Shown here: positions 1 to 8,519 of the stretch, in pieces
How positions within the stretch are numbered: the first letter of the stretch is position 1
Layout of the letters: the number at the start of each line of letters is the position of its first letter
From: Thermoactinomyces vulgaris
Lineage (GTDB): Bacteria > Bacillota > Bacilli > Thermoactinomycetales > Thermoactinomycetaceae
Length of the DNA: 64,000 bases
Direction of reading: 5' to 3'
NCBI RefSeq assembly: GCF_003688725.1
Contig: NZ_REFP01000010.1
Span: 124,001-188,000 of the forward strand
The notes under the pieces: generated by a model
Databases searched by the model: none
The model's input: only the letters and a program-made list of their open reading frames with translations
Told to the model about the DNA's origin: nothing
Translations under genes and position numbers: made by a program

Positions 1-281
1 GGTGGTTAAACGCACTTTCAGCCATTCAGGTTTCCGCTGCCGGGTTTTTGCTTTGTTATCGCTTGCCACTTGAATCCCTCCACAATCAAAATCGACACCA
101 AACCGCCCTTCCCAGCCTTGCAAAAAATTTCACAAAGTACAAGAGGGAACAGCCGGATCGTTTCCATTTTCACCATTGCAAAAAAATGTTTTTTCCACAA
201 GTGTTTTTATCATTTTCACTTAAAATGGCAAAATCGATGTTCCTTTATACTATAACGCAAAAAATCATTTTTGCATAATCA

Positions 282-311
282 AAAGACCAGCCGTGCATCA
301 AGCTGGTCTTT
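282..311 (-). terminator. Terminator of the fecCD-like operon
   Basis: A perfect 10-bp inverted repeat (AAAGACCAGC / GCTGGTCTTT) touches the stop codon of the upstream permease gene. On the minus strand it is followed by a moderately T-rich stretch. About 280 bases to its left hold no gene I can support. Confidence 0.7.
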
Positions 312-1351
312 CATTGGTGCTGACGGATCAAAAGATAAATGAAATAAGGGGCGCCGATCACGGCGGTAAACACGCCTGCCGGGATCTCCGCCGGCGCCAT
401 GACGGTCCGGCCGATCATATCGGCCACCATGACAAAAACGGCCCCCAACAATCCGGACAGAGGCAACATCGCCCCATACGAAGCCCCCACCAACCGCCGG
501 GCCAAATGCGGCGCAATCAAGCCCACAAAACTGATTCCCCCGGCAAACGCCACTCCCGATCCGGCCAGACCGGTACTCAACAACAAGAACCCGATCCGTA
601 TCCGGTCACTGTTTCCCCCGAGCCCTTTGACCACTTCTTCTCCCAACTGCCCGCTGTTCAGATGGCGGGAAAACAGCAAGGCGACCGAAATCAAAATTAA
701 AAGCCAGGGCCACAAGACCGCCACTTGGTCCCAATTGCTCCCGTAAACTGTTCCGGTGATCCACATTTTGGACTGGCTGGCATGGAAAACGGGTCCAAAC
801 AAAATAATGAGATTGGTCAATGCCTGGGTTGCCGTATAAAAGCCGATTCCCATCAGGACCAAACGAAGCGGGGAAACCCCCCGGTTCCATGAAAGAAAAT
901 AAATAAGCGCTCCAACCACGGAAGCCCCGATGAAAGCGGCAAACGGAACCCAAAATAAATGAATGGACAATGTACTGGACCAGTCGCTGAAAAAAGTGAT
1001 CACGCCAACCGCACCCACGGAAGCACCGCCGGTCACCCCGATAATATCCGGAGAAGCCAAAGGGTTTCGGATCACCGCCTGCAAGATCGCTCCGGACAGG
1101 GCCAGTGCCGCCCCGGACATCATGGCGATCAAGATCCTTGGAAATCTCAGCGTCAGAATGACAAAAGCATTTTCCCCCCGGCCGAAGAAAGCCTGAATCA
1201 CGTCCTGCAAAGAAACCGGGGTTTCCCCGATCATCAACCCGGCAGTGAAAATCAACCCCGTCAGCACGGCAAACAAACTGATGATCCACACCGCTTTTTT
1301 GTCCATCATGACGGAGAACCGGCTGCAACGCACGGAAAAATAACGCTTCAT
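311..1351 (-). CDS. Iron-siderophore ABC transporter permease (FecCD family), second subunit
   Basis: Integral membrane subunit of a BtuC/FecCD-type importer that would move ferric siderophores through the cytoplasmic membrane. The 346-residue protein has about nine to ten hydrophobic segments and the family motifs RFPRI (residues 69-73) and RNPLASPDIIGVTGG (95-109). I chose the ATG at 1351 because it overlaps the stop of the preceding permease (ATGA) and follows GGGAGGGTG; the frame stays open further upstream but without a ribosome site. It probably forms a heterodimer with the neighbouring permease. No ATPase gene is present in the window, so the motor must be encoded elsewhere. Iron control is inferred from the Fur boxes upstream of the operon. 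Confidence 0.93.
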   Translation of the reverse strand: MKRYFSVRCSRFSVMMDKKAVWIISLFAVLTGLIFTAGLMIGETPVSLQDVIQAFFGRGENAFVILTLRFPRILIAMMSGAALALSGAILQAVIRNPLASPDIIGVTGGASVGAVGVITFFSDWSSTLSIHLFWVPFAAFIGASVVGALIYFLSWNRGVSPLRLVLMGIGFYTATQALTNLIILFGPVFHASQSKMWITGTVYGSNWDQVAVLWPWLLILISVALLFSRHLNSGQLGEEVVKGLGGNSDRIRIGFLLLSTGLAGSGVAFAGGISFVGLIAPHLARRLVGASYGAMLPLSGLLGAVFVMVADMIGRTVMAPAEIPAGVFTAVIGAPYFIYLLIRQHQ

Positions 1352-2361
1352 CCCCGCACCCTCCCTTTTCGTCTGGCCAAATAGATAAAGAACGGCGTTC
1401 CGATCAATGCCGTCATCACGCCGACCGGAATGGGCTGTTGCTGCATGATCAGCCGCCCCAGTATGTCTGCAATTAAAAGCAAGTTGGCACCGTACACCAA
1501 ACAATAAGGAAAGAGCCAGCGATGATCATTCCCGACCAGCACACGAACCAAATGCGGCACAATCAGCCCGACAAAAACAACCGGACCGGCAACGGCTACC
1601 GATCCGCCCGCTGAAAATGCAATCATGACCACACCCAAAAGCTTGATGATTCCGACATTCATCCCCAGTCCTCTGGCCACATCATCCCCCATCATGAGCA
1701 CATTAAAAGCCCGTGCCAAACAAAGCGCCATCACCGCGCCGACCAAAAGAAACGGAAAAACCGGAATCGCCAAATCCAAACTCCGGCCTTCCACCGATCC
1801 GACCAGCCAAAACAACAATTCTTCCAAACTTCTTTCATTCATGGTCAAAAATCCTTGTGTAAGCGATGAAAAAAGCGCCATCACCGCAGCGCCGGCCAAG
1901 GTCAACTTCACCGGCGTCATTCCGTCCCGGCCGGCCGATCCCAATATATACACGATGAAAATGGCAAACGCGGCCCCGGCAAAACCCATCACCATCAAAG
2001 TGGACATCACAGTGACGGAAAATAATGACACCGCCAAAACAATAAACAAACCCGCTCCCTGGTTCACGCCTAACGTTGAAGGCGAGGCCAGCGGATTCCG
2101 GGTCAAAGCCTGCATCACCGCACCGGCAACAGCCAAACTGGCTCCCACTGCCACGGCAATGATCGTCCTGGGTACCCGGGTTGTCCGGACGATCAAATGT
2201 TCATTGGTGTTTTGAAAGTCAGTAAAGGATTCAATCACCGTTTCAAACGGGACCGGTGTCACCCCGACACTGATACTTGCCACACTGAGGAAACCGGCCA
2301 AAAATATTCCCAAAATCAGTCCCGTCCATTTCCATCCCTTGGTTGAAAAAATTTCGTCCAT
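1348..2361 (-). CDS. Iron-siderophore ABC transporter permease (FecCD family), first subunit
   Basis: First membrane subunit of the ferric-siderophore importer, 337 residues and strongly hydrophobic, with the FecCD signature RNPLASPSTLGVNQGA at residues 88-103. The ATG at 2361 is preceded by GAAAGGGGAC at good spacing. A GTG 42 bases further upstream has no ribosome site and was rejected. The 4-base overlap with the next permease suggests translational coupling. It is transcribed divergently from the substrate-binding lipoprotein, and the shared promoter region carries two near-consensus Fur boxes. The substrate cannot be named from sequence alone. Confidence 0.93.
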   Translation of the reverse strand: MDEIFSTKGWKWTGLILGIFLAGFLSVASISVGVTPVPFETVIESFTDFQNTNEHLIVRTTRVPRTIIAVAVGASLAVAGAVMQALTRNPLASPSTLGVNQGAGLFIVLAVSLFSVTVMSTLMVMGFAGAAFAIFIVYILGSAGRDGMTPVKLTLAGAAVMALFSSLTQGFLTMNERSLEELLFWLVGSVEGRSLDLAIPVFPFLLVGAVMALCLARAFNVLMMGDDVARGLGMNVGIIKLLGVVMIAFSAGGSVAVAGPVVFVGLIVPHLVRVLVGNDHRWLFPYCLVYGANLLLIADILGRLIMQQQPIPVGVMTALIGTPFFIYLARRKGRVRG

Positions 2362-2430
2362 GCCCGTCCCCTTTCTGTCCAACCCTTTTCCCCCGGTAAA
2401 CACGCATTTTTTCTTTTAAAAATCAATTTA

Positions 2431-2459
2431 AGTCTATGTGATCCGCTAAAAAGTGTCAA
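2431..2459 (-). promoter_or_regulatory. Promoter of the FecCD permease operon
   Basis: On the minus strand a perfect TTGACA (2454-2459) lies 17 bases from TAGACT (2431-2436). The Fur box at 2466-2480 sits directly upstream of the -35. Confidence 0.6.
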
Positions 2460-2465
2460 CGATTT

Positions 2466-2480
2466 TGAAAATCATTATCA
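2466..2480. promoter_or_regulatory. Fur box 1
   Basis: TGAAAATCATTATCA matches the 7-1-7 Fur consensus TGATAATNATTATCA at 13 of 14 defined positions. It lies between the two divergent promoters. Confidence 0.75.
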
Positions 2481-2487
2481 AATAGAT

Positions 2488-2516
2488 TTGACAAGATTGT
2501 TACATTTCCCTATAGT
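2488..2516 (+). promoter_or_regulatory. Promoter of the siderophore-binding lipoprotein
   Basis: TTGACA (2488-2493), a 17-base spacer and TATAGT (2511-2516) form a strong SigA-type promoter. The second Fur box lies just downstream of the expected start of transcription. Confidence 0.75.
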
Positions 2517-2532
2517 AAAAATGCACGATAAA

Positions 2533-2547
2533 TGATAATCATTTTCA
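2533..2547. promoter_or_regulatory. Fur box 2
   Basis: TGATAATCATTTTCA matches the Fur consensus at 13 of 14 positions. It is placed between the promoter and the ribosome binding site of the lipoprotein gene, where a repressor would block transcription. Confidence 0.78.
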
Positions 2548-2566
2548 ATTAGAAAGGAGTCAAAAC

Positions 2567-3541
2567 ATGTCCCGTTGGATCAAAAACGGAATCCTCTTTT
2601 GCTTGCTTCTGTCTCTCATTGCCACCGGATGCACCAACTCCTCCACCACCACAGAAAATAACTCACCCACCCGGTCGATTGAGCATGCCATGGGAACCAC
2701 TCAAGTTCCTGAGCATCCCAAACGAATCGTGGTGCTGACTAATGAAGGTTTGGAAGCCCTGTTGTCAATCGGGATCAAACCCGTGGGTGCGGTTCAAGGG
2801 TTTACCCCGGACGGGGGTCTGTGGTATGACCACCTGGAGCCGGAAATGTCCAGTGTAAAATCCGTGGGGACGGAACTTCAGCCCAATCTGGAAACCATTG
2901 CCGGTTTAAAACCCGATTTAATTATCGGCAACAAAGTGCGACAGGAAAAAGTGTATAACCAGTTGAGTGCCATTGCGCCCACCGTATTCGCCGAAGATCT
3001 CACCGGGGATTGGAAAGAAAATTTCAAGCTGTACGCCAAAACCGTGGGACAGGAAAAGAAGGCGGAAGAAGTCTTGGACGAGTATCACAAAAAGGTGGAA
3101 GCCGTACGGAAAAATGCCGGAGATTTAATCAATAAAGAAGTATCCGTTGTCCGATTTGTAGCTGGAAACACCCGTCTTTATCAATTGGACAGTTTTTCGG
3201 GAGTCATTTTAAAAGATATTGGCTTTAAACGTCCGGAAATCCAAAACAAAAACGATTTCGCCGCCGTGATCACCAAAGAACAAATTCCTCAGGCAGACGG
3301 GGATATTCTTTTCTACTTTACTTATAACTATGGGGATACCCAAGGTGATGCTCAAGAAAAAGAATTCACTTCCGATCCGCTTTGGAAAAACTTGAAAGCC
3401 GTAAAAAACAATATGGTTTTTAAAGTGGATGATGTGATTTGGAACACTGCGGGAGGAGCCAAAGCCGCTTTCTTGATGCTGGATCAGTTAAATCAGCACA
3501 TCAATGAAATCAAACAAAGAAAGTCTACTGCATCCGAATAA
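2567..3541 (+). CDS. Iron-siderophore ABC transporter substrate-binding lipoprotein
   Basis: Extracellular lipid-anchored binding protein of the FecB/FhuD type that would deliver ferric siderophore to the FecCD permeases. The 324-residue protein starts with a lipoprotein signal; the lipobox IATGC puts the modified Cys at residue 22. It then has the usual start of the periplasmic-binding fold (HPKRIVVL) and a GIKPVGAV segment. AGAAAGGAG precedes the ATG at good distance. Two Fur boxes and a strong promoter lie upstream, so repression under iron-replete conditions is expected. The gene ends in a clear terminator. Substrate specificity is unknown. Confidence 0.93.
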   Translation: MSRWIKNGILFCLLLSLIATGCTNSSTTTENNSPTRSIEHAMGTTQVPEHPKRIVVLTNEGLEALLSIGIKPVGAVQGFTPDGGLWYDHLEPEMSSVKSVGTELQPNLETIAGLKPDLIIGNKVRQEKVYNQLSAIAPTVFAEDLTGDWKENFKLYAKTVGQEKKAEEVLDEYHKKVEAVRKNAGDLINKEVSVVRFVAGNTRLYQLDSFSGVILKDIGFKRPEIQNKNDFAAVITKEQIPQADGDILFYFTYNYGDTQGDAQEKEFTSDPLWKNLKAVKNNMVFKVDDVIWNTAGGAKAAFLMLDQLNQHINEIKQRKSTASE

Positions 3542-3566
3542 ACAGCCTGCCACCGGGCTGTTTTTT
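3542..3566 (+). terminator. Terminator of the binding-lipoprotein gene
   Basis: ACAGCC (3542-3547) pairs with GGCTGT (3556-3561) and runs into six T residues. Confidence 0.8.
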
Positions 3567-3634
3567 CTGTGCATAATTTTTCCCGGGCCGTGCAAACTAT
3601 TCTTATCATTCACTTAAGACACATGGTGATTCAC

Positions 3635-4690
3635 ATGATGAAACAGTTGATCACACTCGCACTCTTTCTTGCGTTTCTCTTTCCTTTCCCGTCTGCCGTC
3701 GCCACCGGCCGGAATCAAACGGATCAAGAGGAACTTCTGCATCTGTTTGAAGCCATGGAATCCGTATCCGGAGTCCCTTGGTATTATCTGGCGGCGGTCA
3801 ACCAGTATGAAAAAAACATCCGGCAAAACCGGAACCAAGCCAAAGATGACAAAGCAAAAAGCAACGACCGGAAATTATTGTCCATTCAAATTCCGCAAGA
3901 ACGTTGGGCCGGGAAACTGAATCCGGATCCGGATGACAACATTCCGGAGTCGATTTCATTTTTTCAAGGCATCGGCCGGGACGGAAACGGCGACCGTCTG
4001 GCAGATCGACAGAATGATATCGACGTCCTGTATTCCGTCGCTCTCTACCTGTCCGAAAACGGAGTGGAAGAAGACCAGATCCGAACCAGATTATGGGACT
4101 ATTACCAACATCCCGTGGCAGTGGATGTGATCACCCATATTGCGAAAATTTATCAAAAATTCGACCGATTGGATTTGGAAGAAAAAAAATTTCCGATTCC
4201 GATCCAATATAATTACACATACCATGATACCTGGGGCGACCGCCGCGGTTGGGGCGGGTTGCGCATTCATGAAGGGACGGATATTTTTGCCGGTTACGGA
4301 ACTCCCGTATTAAGCACCTGCTACGGCTATGTGGAATTGATCGGTTGGAACCGCTATGGCGGTTGGCGGATCGGAATTCGCGACATCCATAACAATTATC
4401 ACTATTTCGCCCATCTGAACCATTTTCGCAAAGGGCTGAAAAAAGGGGATATCGTCCGCCCCGGAGACTTGATCGGAACGGTGGGCTCTTCCGGATACGG
4501 CCCTCCGGGAACCTCCGGTAAGTTCCCTCCGCATTTGCATTATGGCATCTACCGTTTTAACGGGGAAAACACATACTCGTTTGACCCCTATCCCCAACTG
4601 AAAAAATGGGAACGGGAAGCTTACAAACTAAAAAAGCAAAAAAAGAAAAAATCCGCTACGTTCAAAAACACCTGGAAATGGATTGATTGA
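3635..4690 (+). CDS. Secreted M23 metallopeptidase with a transglycosylase-like N-terminal region
   Basis: Probably cuts peptidoglycan cross-bridges outside the cell. A signal peptide (about residues 1-24) is followed by a region resembling a lytic-transglycosylase fold (GVPWYYLAAVNQYEK), then an acidic DGNGDRLADRQND loop. The C-terminal LytM/M23 domain has zinc ligands visible as H212-EGT-D216 and H300-L-H302. The same order of parts occurs in the type IV secretion hydrolase at 24124-25245, so the two look like paralogues. The start at 3635 opens directly on the hydrophobic leader; an upstream start would add 22 residues of poor signal-peptide character. Whether the N-terminal region is still catalytic is unclear. 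Confidence 0.85.
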   Translation: MMKQLITLALFLAFLFPFPSAVATGRNQTDQEELLHLFEAMESVSGVPWYYLAAVNQYEKNIRQNRNQAKDDKAKSNDRKLLSIQIPQERWAGKLNPDPDDNIPESISFFQGIGRDGNGDRLADRQNDIDVLYSVALYLSENGVEEDQIRTRLWDYYQHPVAVDVITHIAKIYQKFDRLDLEEKKFPIPIQYNYTYHDTWGDRRGWGGLRIHEGTDIFAGYGTPVLSTCYGYVELIGWNRYGGWRIGIRDIHNNYHYFAHLNHFRKGLKKGDIVRPGDLIGTVGSSGYGPPGTSGKFPPHLHYGIYRFNGENTYSFDPYPQLKKWEREAYKLKKQKKKKSATFKNTWKWID

Positions 4691-4704
4691 GGAATGAATG
4701 GAAA

Positions 4705-4733
4705 AAGCATGGTGTGTTTTATACACCATGCTT
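4705..4733 (-). terminator. Terminator of the amino-acid permease gene
   Basis: An 11-bp perfect stem (AAGCATGGTGT / ACACCATGCTT) is followed on the minus strand by TTT. It may also serve the plus-strand hydrolase gene. Confidence 0.75.
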
Positions 4734-4750
4734 AAAAACCCGTTCACATG

Positions 4751-6160
4751 TCATTGCGAATTGGAATCCGATTTTTTGCGAAGATTCGAATGTTCATATC
4801 CGTACACGAGGTAAAAGATGAGTCCTGCAGCAAACCAACCGAGGAAACGGATCCACGTCATCACCTCGAGATTGAAAGCCAAAACACAACAGAAGATAAT
4901 AGCCAAAATCGGGACATACGGAACCAGCGGAGTTTTAAATTTCCGAGGCAAATCCGGCTGTTTGTAACGCAGGACAATCACAGCGACCGAGATGAGGACA
5001 AAGGCCGCCAATGTTCCCAAGTTGACCAGTTCGGCAAGCTGATCCAAAGGAACAAACGCGCCGAGGAATGCGGCAATCAATCCCAACGTCCAAGTGGAAA
5101 CATACGGTGTGCGGTATTTTTTATGCACTTTGGACAAAAACTTCGGCATCAATCCGTCCCGGGACATCGCAAAAATGATCCGGATTTGGCCGTACAACAT
5201 GACCAACATGACCGTGATCATGCCGATGGCGGCCCCCAAGCTGACAATCCCGACCAGCCAATCCTGTCCGGTCATGCTGATGGCATAGGCAACCGGGGCA
5301 TCGGCATGCTTTTCAAACTGTTGAAACGGAACAATTCCCGTCATCAATGCAGACACAATCATATAAAGCAGGGTGACGATCCCAAGCGACCACAGAATTC
5401 CTTTCGGCAGATCTTTTGCCGGATTTTTGGTTTCCTCTGCCGCCGTACTCACCGCATCAAACCCCAGATAAGAAAAGAAGATCAGTGCGGCACCTTGAAA
5501 TACGCCTTTGATTCCAAACGGCATGAAGGGGGTCCAGTTCTCCGGCTTCACATAAAAGGCACCCACCAGAATAAAGAGCAAAATCACTGCCACTTTGATC
5601 AGAACCATGATATTGTTGACTCTTTTCGATTCTTTCACGCCGATGGAAAGCAACCAAGTAATGAAGAGGATGATCAAAAAAGCCGGCAAATTCAAGATGC
5701 TTGTGCCGTCAATCAGGGGGGACTGGGTTAACACATGCGGAATTTCGATTCCAAAACCGGCCAGCAAGGACTGGAAATAACCGGACCAACCCACCGAGAC
5801 CGAACTGACGGCAAGCAAATACTCCAGAATCAAATCCCAACCGATCACCCAGGCAAAAAATTCTCCCAGTGTGGCATAGCTGTAGGTGTAGGTGGATCCG
5901 GACACAGGAACCAATGAGGCAAATTCAGCATAAGTAAATGCGGCAAGCAAACACGTAAATCCCGCAATAATAAAAGAGAGCGGCAGTGCCGGTCCGGTGA
6001 CCAGGGAGCCCACCCCGGTCAATACAAAAATTCCCGTCCCGATAATCGCCCCAACGCCCAGCATCGCCAGATCCACAGCGTTTAATTCTTTGCGGAGCGT
6101 GGTGCCTTGTTGAGTCGTTTGAATCATTTCCTGAATGCTCTTCTTGCGGAAAATCTCCAC
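4751..6160 (-). CDS. APC-family amino-acid permease (YfnA / cationic amino acid transporter type)
   Basis: A 469-residue membrane protein with about twelve hydrophobic segments that should take up amino acids by symport. The first helix carries the APC signature LGVGAIIGTGIFVLTG (residues 34-49). Acidic and basic residues cluster in the cytoplasmic N-terminus, as in YfnA-like members. The start is GTG at 6160 behind TAGGGGG. It is monocistronic with its own terminator, preceded by about 140 bases of AT-rich sequence in which I recognise no riboswitch. The actual amino acid cannot be deduced. Confidence 0.9.
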   Translation of the reverse strand: MEIFRKKSIQEMIQTTQQGTTLRKELNAVDLAMLGVGAIIGTGIFVLTGVGSLVTGPALPLSFIIAGFTCLLAAFTYAEFASLVPVSGSTYTYSYATLGEFFAWVIGWDLILEYLLAVSSVSVGWSGYFQSLLAGFGIEIPHVLTQSPLIDGTSILNLPAFLIILFITWLLSIGVKESKRVNNIMVLIKVAVILLFILVGAFYVKPENWTPFMPFGIKGVFQGAALIFFSYLGFDAVSTAAEETKNPAKDLPKGILWSLGIVTLLYMIVSALMTGIVPFQQFEKHADAPVAYAISMTGQDWLVGIVSLGAAIGMITVMLVMLYGQIRIIFAMSRDGLMPKFLSKVHKKYRTPYVSTWTLGLIAAFLGAFVPLDQLAELVNLGTLAAFVLISVAVIVLRYKQPDLPRKFKTPLVPYVPILAIIFCCVLAFNLEVMTWIRFLGWFAAGLIFYLVYGYEHSNLRKKSDSNSQ

Positions 6161-6301
6161 TCAGAAACCCCCTAACCCTTTTTGGTTTAGAAAAATCTTT
6201 CTTATTAAATTATTTTGAAAATAAAACTTTGTATATATTATATATTAAATTTTTGTAAAATTAAATAATGAATTATTCCATATAAGAAGAATTCATCAAA
6301 T

Positions 6302-6338
6302 AAAAAATCCCCTTTGAAACCGTTGTTATCAAAGGGGT
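6302..6338 (-). terminator. Terminator of the NrdH-like redoxin gene
   Basis: CCCCTTTGA (6309-6317) pairs with TCAAAGGGG (6329-6337). On the minus strand the stem is followed by ATTTTTTA. Confidence 0.78.
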
Positions 6339-6357
6339 TTGATCCTTTGCGGCTGGT

Positions 6358-6609
6358 TTAATCCACATTGACATTTTTGTCTTGTTTTTCCAAAGCGGCT
6401 AAAATCGCATCCGGCTGCAATCCCTCGATGGCCTGACCATGCACGACCGTCACCGGGACGCCCAAAAATCCCATTTTTTTCACTTCTTCCAAGTAGGCCG
6501 GATTTTTTGAGCAATCTCTTTCTTCATACGGAATTTTATAGTCATTCAAAAACCGCTTCAGTACATTGCATTCCAAACAATGGGGTCTCGAATAAACGAT
6601 TACTTTCAA
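6358..6609 (-). CDS. NrdH-like glutaredoxin
   Basis: A small cytosolic dithiol protein of 83 residues with a thioredoxin fold. The active-site pair Cys11-Leu-Glu-Cys14 follows a first beta strand, and the cis-proline element GVPVTV is seen near residue 52. Proteins of this type reduce ribonucleotide reductase or other thiol partners, but no nrd gene is nearby, so the partner is unknown. AAAGGAGTG lies upstream of the ATG. It stands alone between the permease and the UbiD gene. Confidence 0.85.
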   Translation of the reverse strand: MKVIVYSRPHCLECNVLKRFLNDYKIPYEERDCSKNPAYLEEVKKMGFLGVPVTVVHGQAIEGLQPDAILAALEKQDKNVNVD

Positions 6610-6717
6610 TGTCAGACACTCCTTTAATCCTCATGATCCCGCGCAAGCAAACTGTCCGTTTTCCGTTTATAATGTGGCTAGAGCCTAAATAGTCCATCAA
6701 ACTGGGAGAGATGCAAT

Positions 6718-8475
6718 TTGTATAGAAATTTACGTCAGTTCATCCAAAAATTAAAAGCTGAAGACGAGCTCGTGGAAATCCATGCAGAAGTGGATCCCTT
6801 CCTCGAGTTGGCAGAAATACACCGCCGCGTGATCGAAGAAGGCGGACCTGCTTTATTATTTACACAGGTAAAAGGAAGTTCCTTCCCGGTGGTCACTAAT
6901 TTATTCGGCACCCCCCGACGGGTGGAAATGGCATTTGGCCCGCGTCCCGAGCAATTGATGAAACAAATCGTATCGCTCATGGACAAGTTGATGCCCCCGA
7001 CCCCGAAAGCCATTTGGAACGAACGGAACGTCTTCAAAGAGCTCTTGAAAGTCGGCCTTAAAACCGTGCCGGCCAACAAAGCGCCGGTTTTGGAAACCAA
7101 ACAAAACGAAACGGATCTCACCCGGCTTCCGGTGATCACTTCATGGCAGGAAGACGGCGGCCCTTTCATCACGCTTCCGCTCGTGTATACAGAGCATCCC
7201 CAAAGCAAACAACACAATCTTGGCATGTACCGCATGCAAATTTTTGACAAACAAACCACCGGCATGCATTGGCAAATCCATAAAGGCGGGGGATTTCACC
7301 ACTATGAAGCCGAAAAACGAAATGAACCGTTGCCGGTCCATGTTCACCTGGGCGGGCCTCCGGCACTGATTGCCTCGGCCATTGCACCGGTTCCGGAATT
7401 TTTGCCTGAATTGATCCTGACCTCCTTGATCATGGGCGAAAAACTGCCGGTCGTCACCGGTAAAAACGGCTATCCTTTCATTGCGGAAGCGGAATTTGTG
7501 CTGACAGGGAGTGTTCCCCCGCATGAACGCCGTTTGGAAGGGCCGTTTGGGGATCATTACGGTTACTATTCCCTGGCACATGAATTTCCCGTCTTCCATG
7601 TGAAAGAAGTTTATCATCGCAAAGATGCGATATATCCCGCCACGGTTGTGGGCAAACCCCGTCAGGAAGATTATTACATGGGCGAGTTTTTGCAACGGTT
7701 GTTGTCCCCGGCTTTCCCCATGGTTATGCCCGGTGTGCGTGATTTATGGACGTATTCTGAAACCGGCTTCCATTCGCTGGCTGCAGCCGTTGTACGCGAA
7801 AGCTACCAGCGTGAGGTGCTGGCCAACGCTTTCCGGATCTTGGGCGAAGGGCAGCTGACGCTCACCAAGTTCTTGATCTTAACCGATCAGTCGGTATCGC
7901 TCGGGGATTTCCCGAAATTATTTGAAACCGTTCTTGAACGGATGGATCCGGCCACCGATTTGTTCATCTTTAACCACACTTCGATGGACACCCTTGATTA
8001 TACCGGTAAACGGCTCAATCATGGAAGCAAAGCCGTCCTGATCGGCACCGGGGAACCGAAACGCACGTTGCCGGCATCCTTTCACGGGCCGGATATGAAA
8101 GGCATCCGCGACGCCCGGGTGTATTGCAAAGGTGCCCTCGTTCTGGAAGCGGAACCTTATGAACAAAATCCAAAACTGGCAGAACAGATCCTCCGCGACC
8201 ATAAAGAGGACTTGGCCGGGTGGCCCTTTGTCTTTTTGGTGGATGACATCGAGGCGGCTAGCGGGCAAACCGCATTTTTGTGGACCATTTTCACCCGGTT
8301 CAATCCGGCATTTGACATCCATGCACAAACCCGGTTTCAACATCATCATCCACATTACCAATTCCCCTTCATCGTGGATGCACGAATGAAGCCGGGATAC
8401 CCGGATGAACTGGTGCCCGACCCTTCCATCACAAAGAAAGTGGACGAACGCTGGAAAGAATATTTTGGTTCCTAA
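6718..8475 (+). CDS. UbiD family (prenylated-FMN dependent) decarboxylase
   Basis: A 585-residue enzyme of the UbiD family, which reversibly decarboxylates aromatic or unsaturated acids with prenylated FMN. Visible family motifs are NLGMYRMQI (167-175), GGPPALI (212-218), the EAEFVLTG segment (257-264) and LEGPFGDHYGYY (273-284). The common glutamate of an AEIVLEG-type motif appears as Thr263, which may affect activity or may be lineage variation. The start is TTG at 6718 behind GGGAGAG; an ATG 7 bases upstream stops after four codons. A role in menaquinone synthesis is common for long members but not shown here. No ubiX is nearby. Confidence 0.85.
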   Translation: MYRNLRQFIQKLKAEDELVEIHAEVDPFLELAEIHRRVIEEGGPALLFTQVKGSSFPVVTNLFGTPRRVEMAFGPRPEQLMKQIVSLMDKLMPPTPKAIWNERNVFKELLKVGLKTVPANKAPVLETKQNETDLTRLPVITSWQEDGGPFITLPLVYTEHPQSKQHNLGMYRMQIFDKQTTGMHWQIHKGGGFHHYEAEKRNEPLPVHVHLGGPPALIASAIAPVPEFLPELILTSLIMGEKLPVVTGKNGYPFIAEAEFVLTGSVPPHERRLEGPFGDHYGYYSLAHEFPVFHVKEVYHRKDAIYPATVVGKPRQEDYYMGEFLQRLLSPAFPMVMPGVRDLWTYSETGFHSLAAAVVRESYQREVLANAFRILGEGQLTLTKFLILTDQSVSLGDFPKLFETVLERMDPATDLFIFNHTSMDTLDYTGKRLNHGSKAVLIGTGEPKRTLPASFHGPDMKGIRDARVYCKGALVLEAEPYEQNPKLAEQILRDHKEDLAGWPFVFLVDDIEAASGQTAFLWTIFTRFNPAFDIHAQTRFQHHHPHYQFPFIVDARMKPGYPDELVPDPSITKKVDERWKEYFGS

Positions 8476-8483
8476 AGAATACA

Positions 8484-8517
8484 AAAACGGTGTGTCCCGA
8501 AACCGGGCACACCGTTT
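8484..8517. terminator. Bidirectional terminator between the UbiD gene and the peptide permease
   Basis: AAAACGGTGTG plus CCCG pairs with CGGG plus CACACCGTTTT, with one bulged T. It ends in a T tract on both strands and separates convergent genes. Confidence 0.8.
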
Positions 8518-8519
8518 TC

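Noticed and set aside
18-278. Short frames at the left edge
   Set aside because: No ribosome sites or recognisable product; the region is AT-rich intergenic sequence.
4748-5731. Long plus-strand frame opposite the amino-acid permease
   Set aside because: Its product is rich in His, Gln and Arg with no fold-like pattern; the opposite frame is a clear APC permease.
6161-6300. Possible riboswitch before the amino-acid permease
   Set aside because: The stretch is almost pure AT without conserved paired elements.
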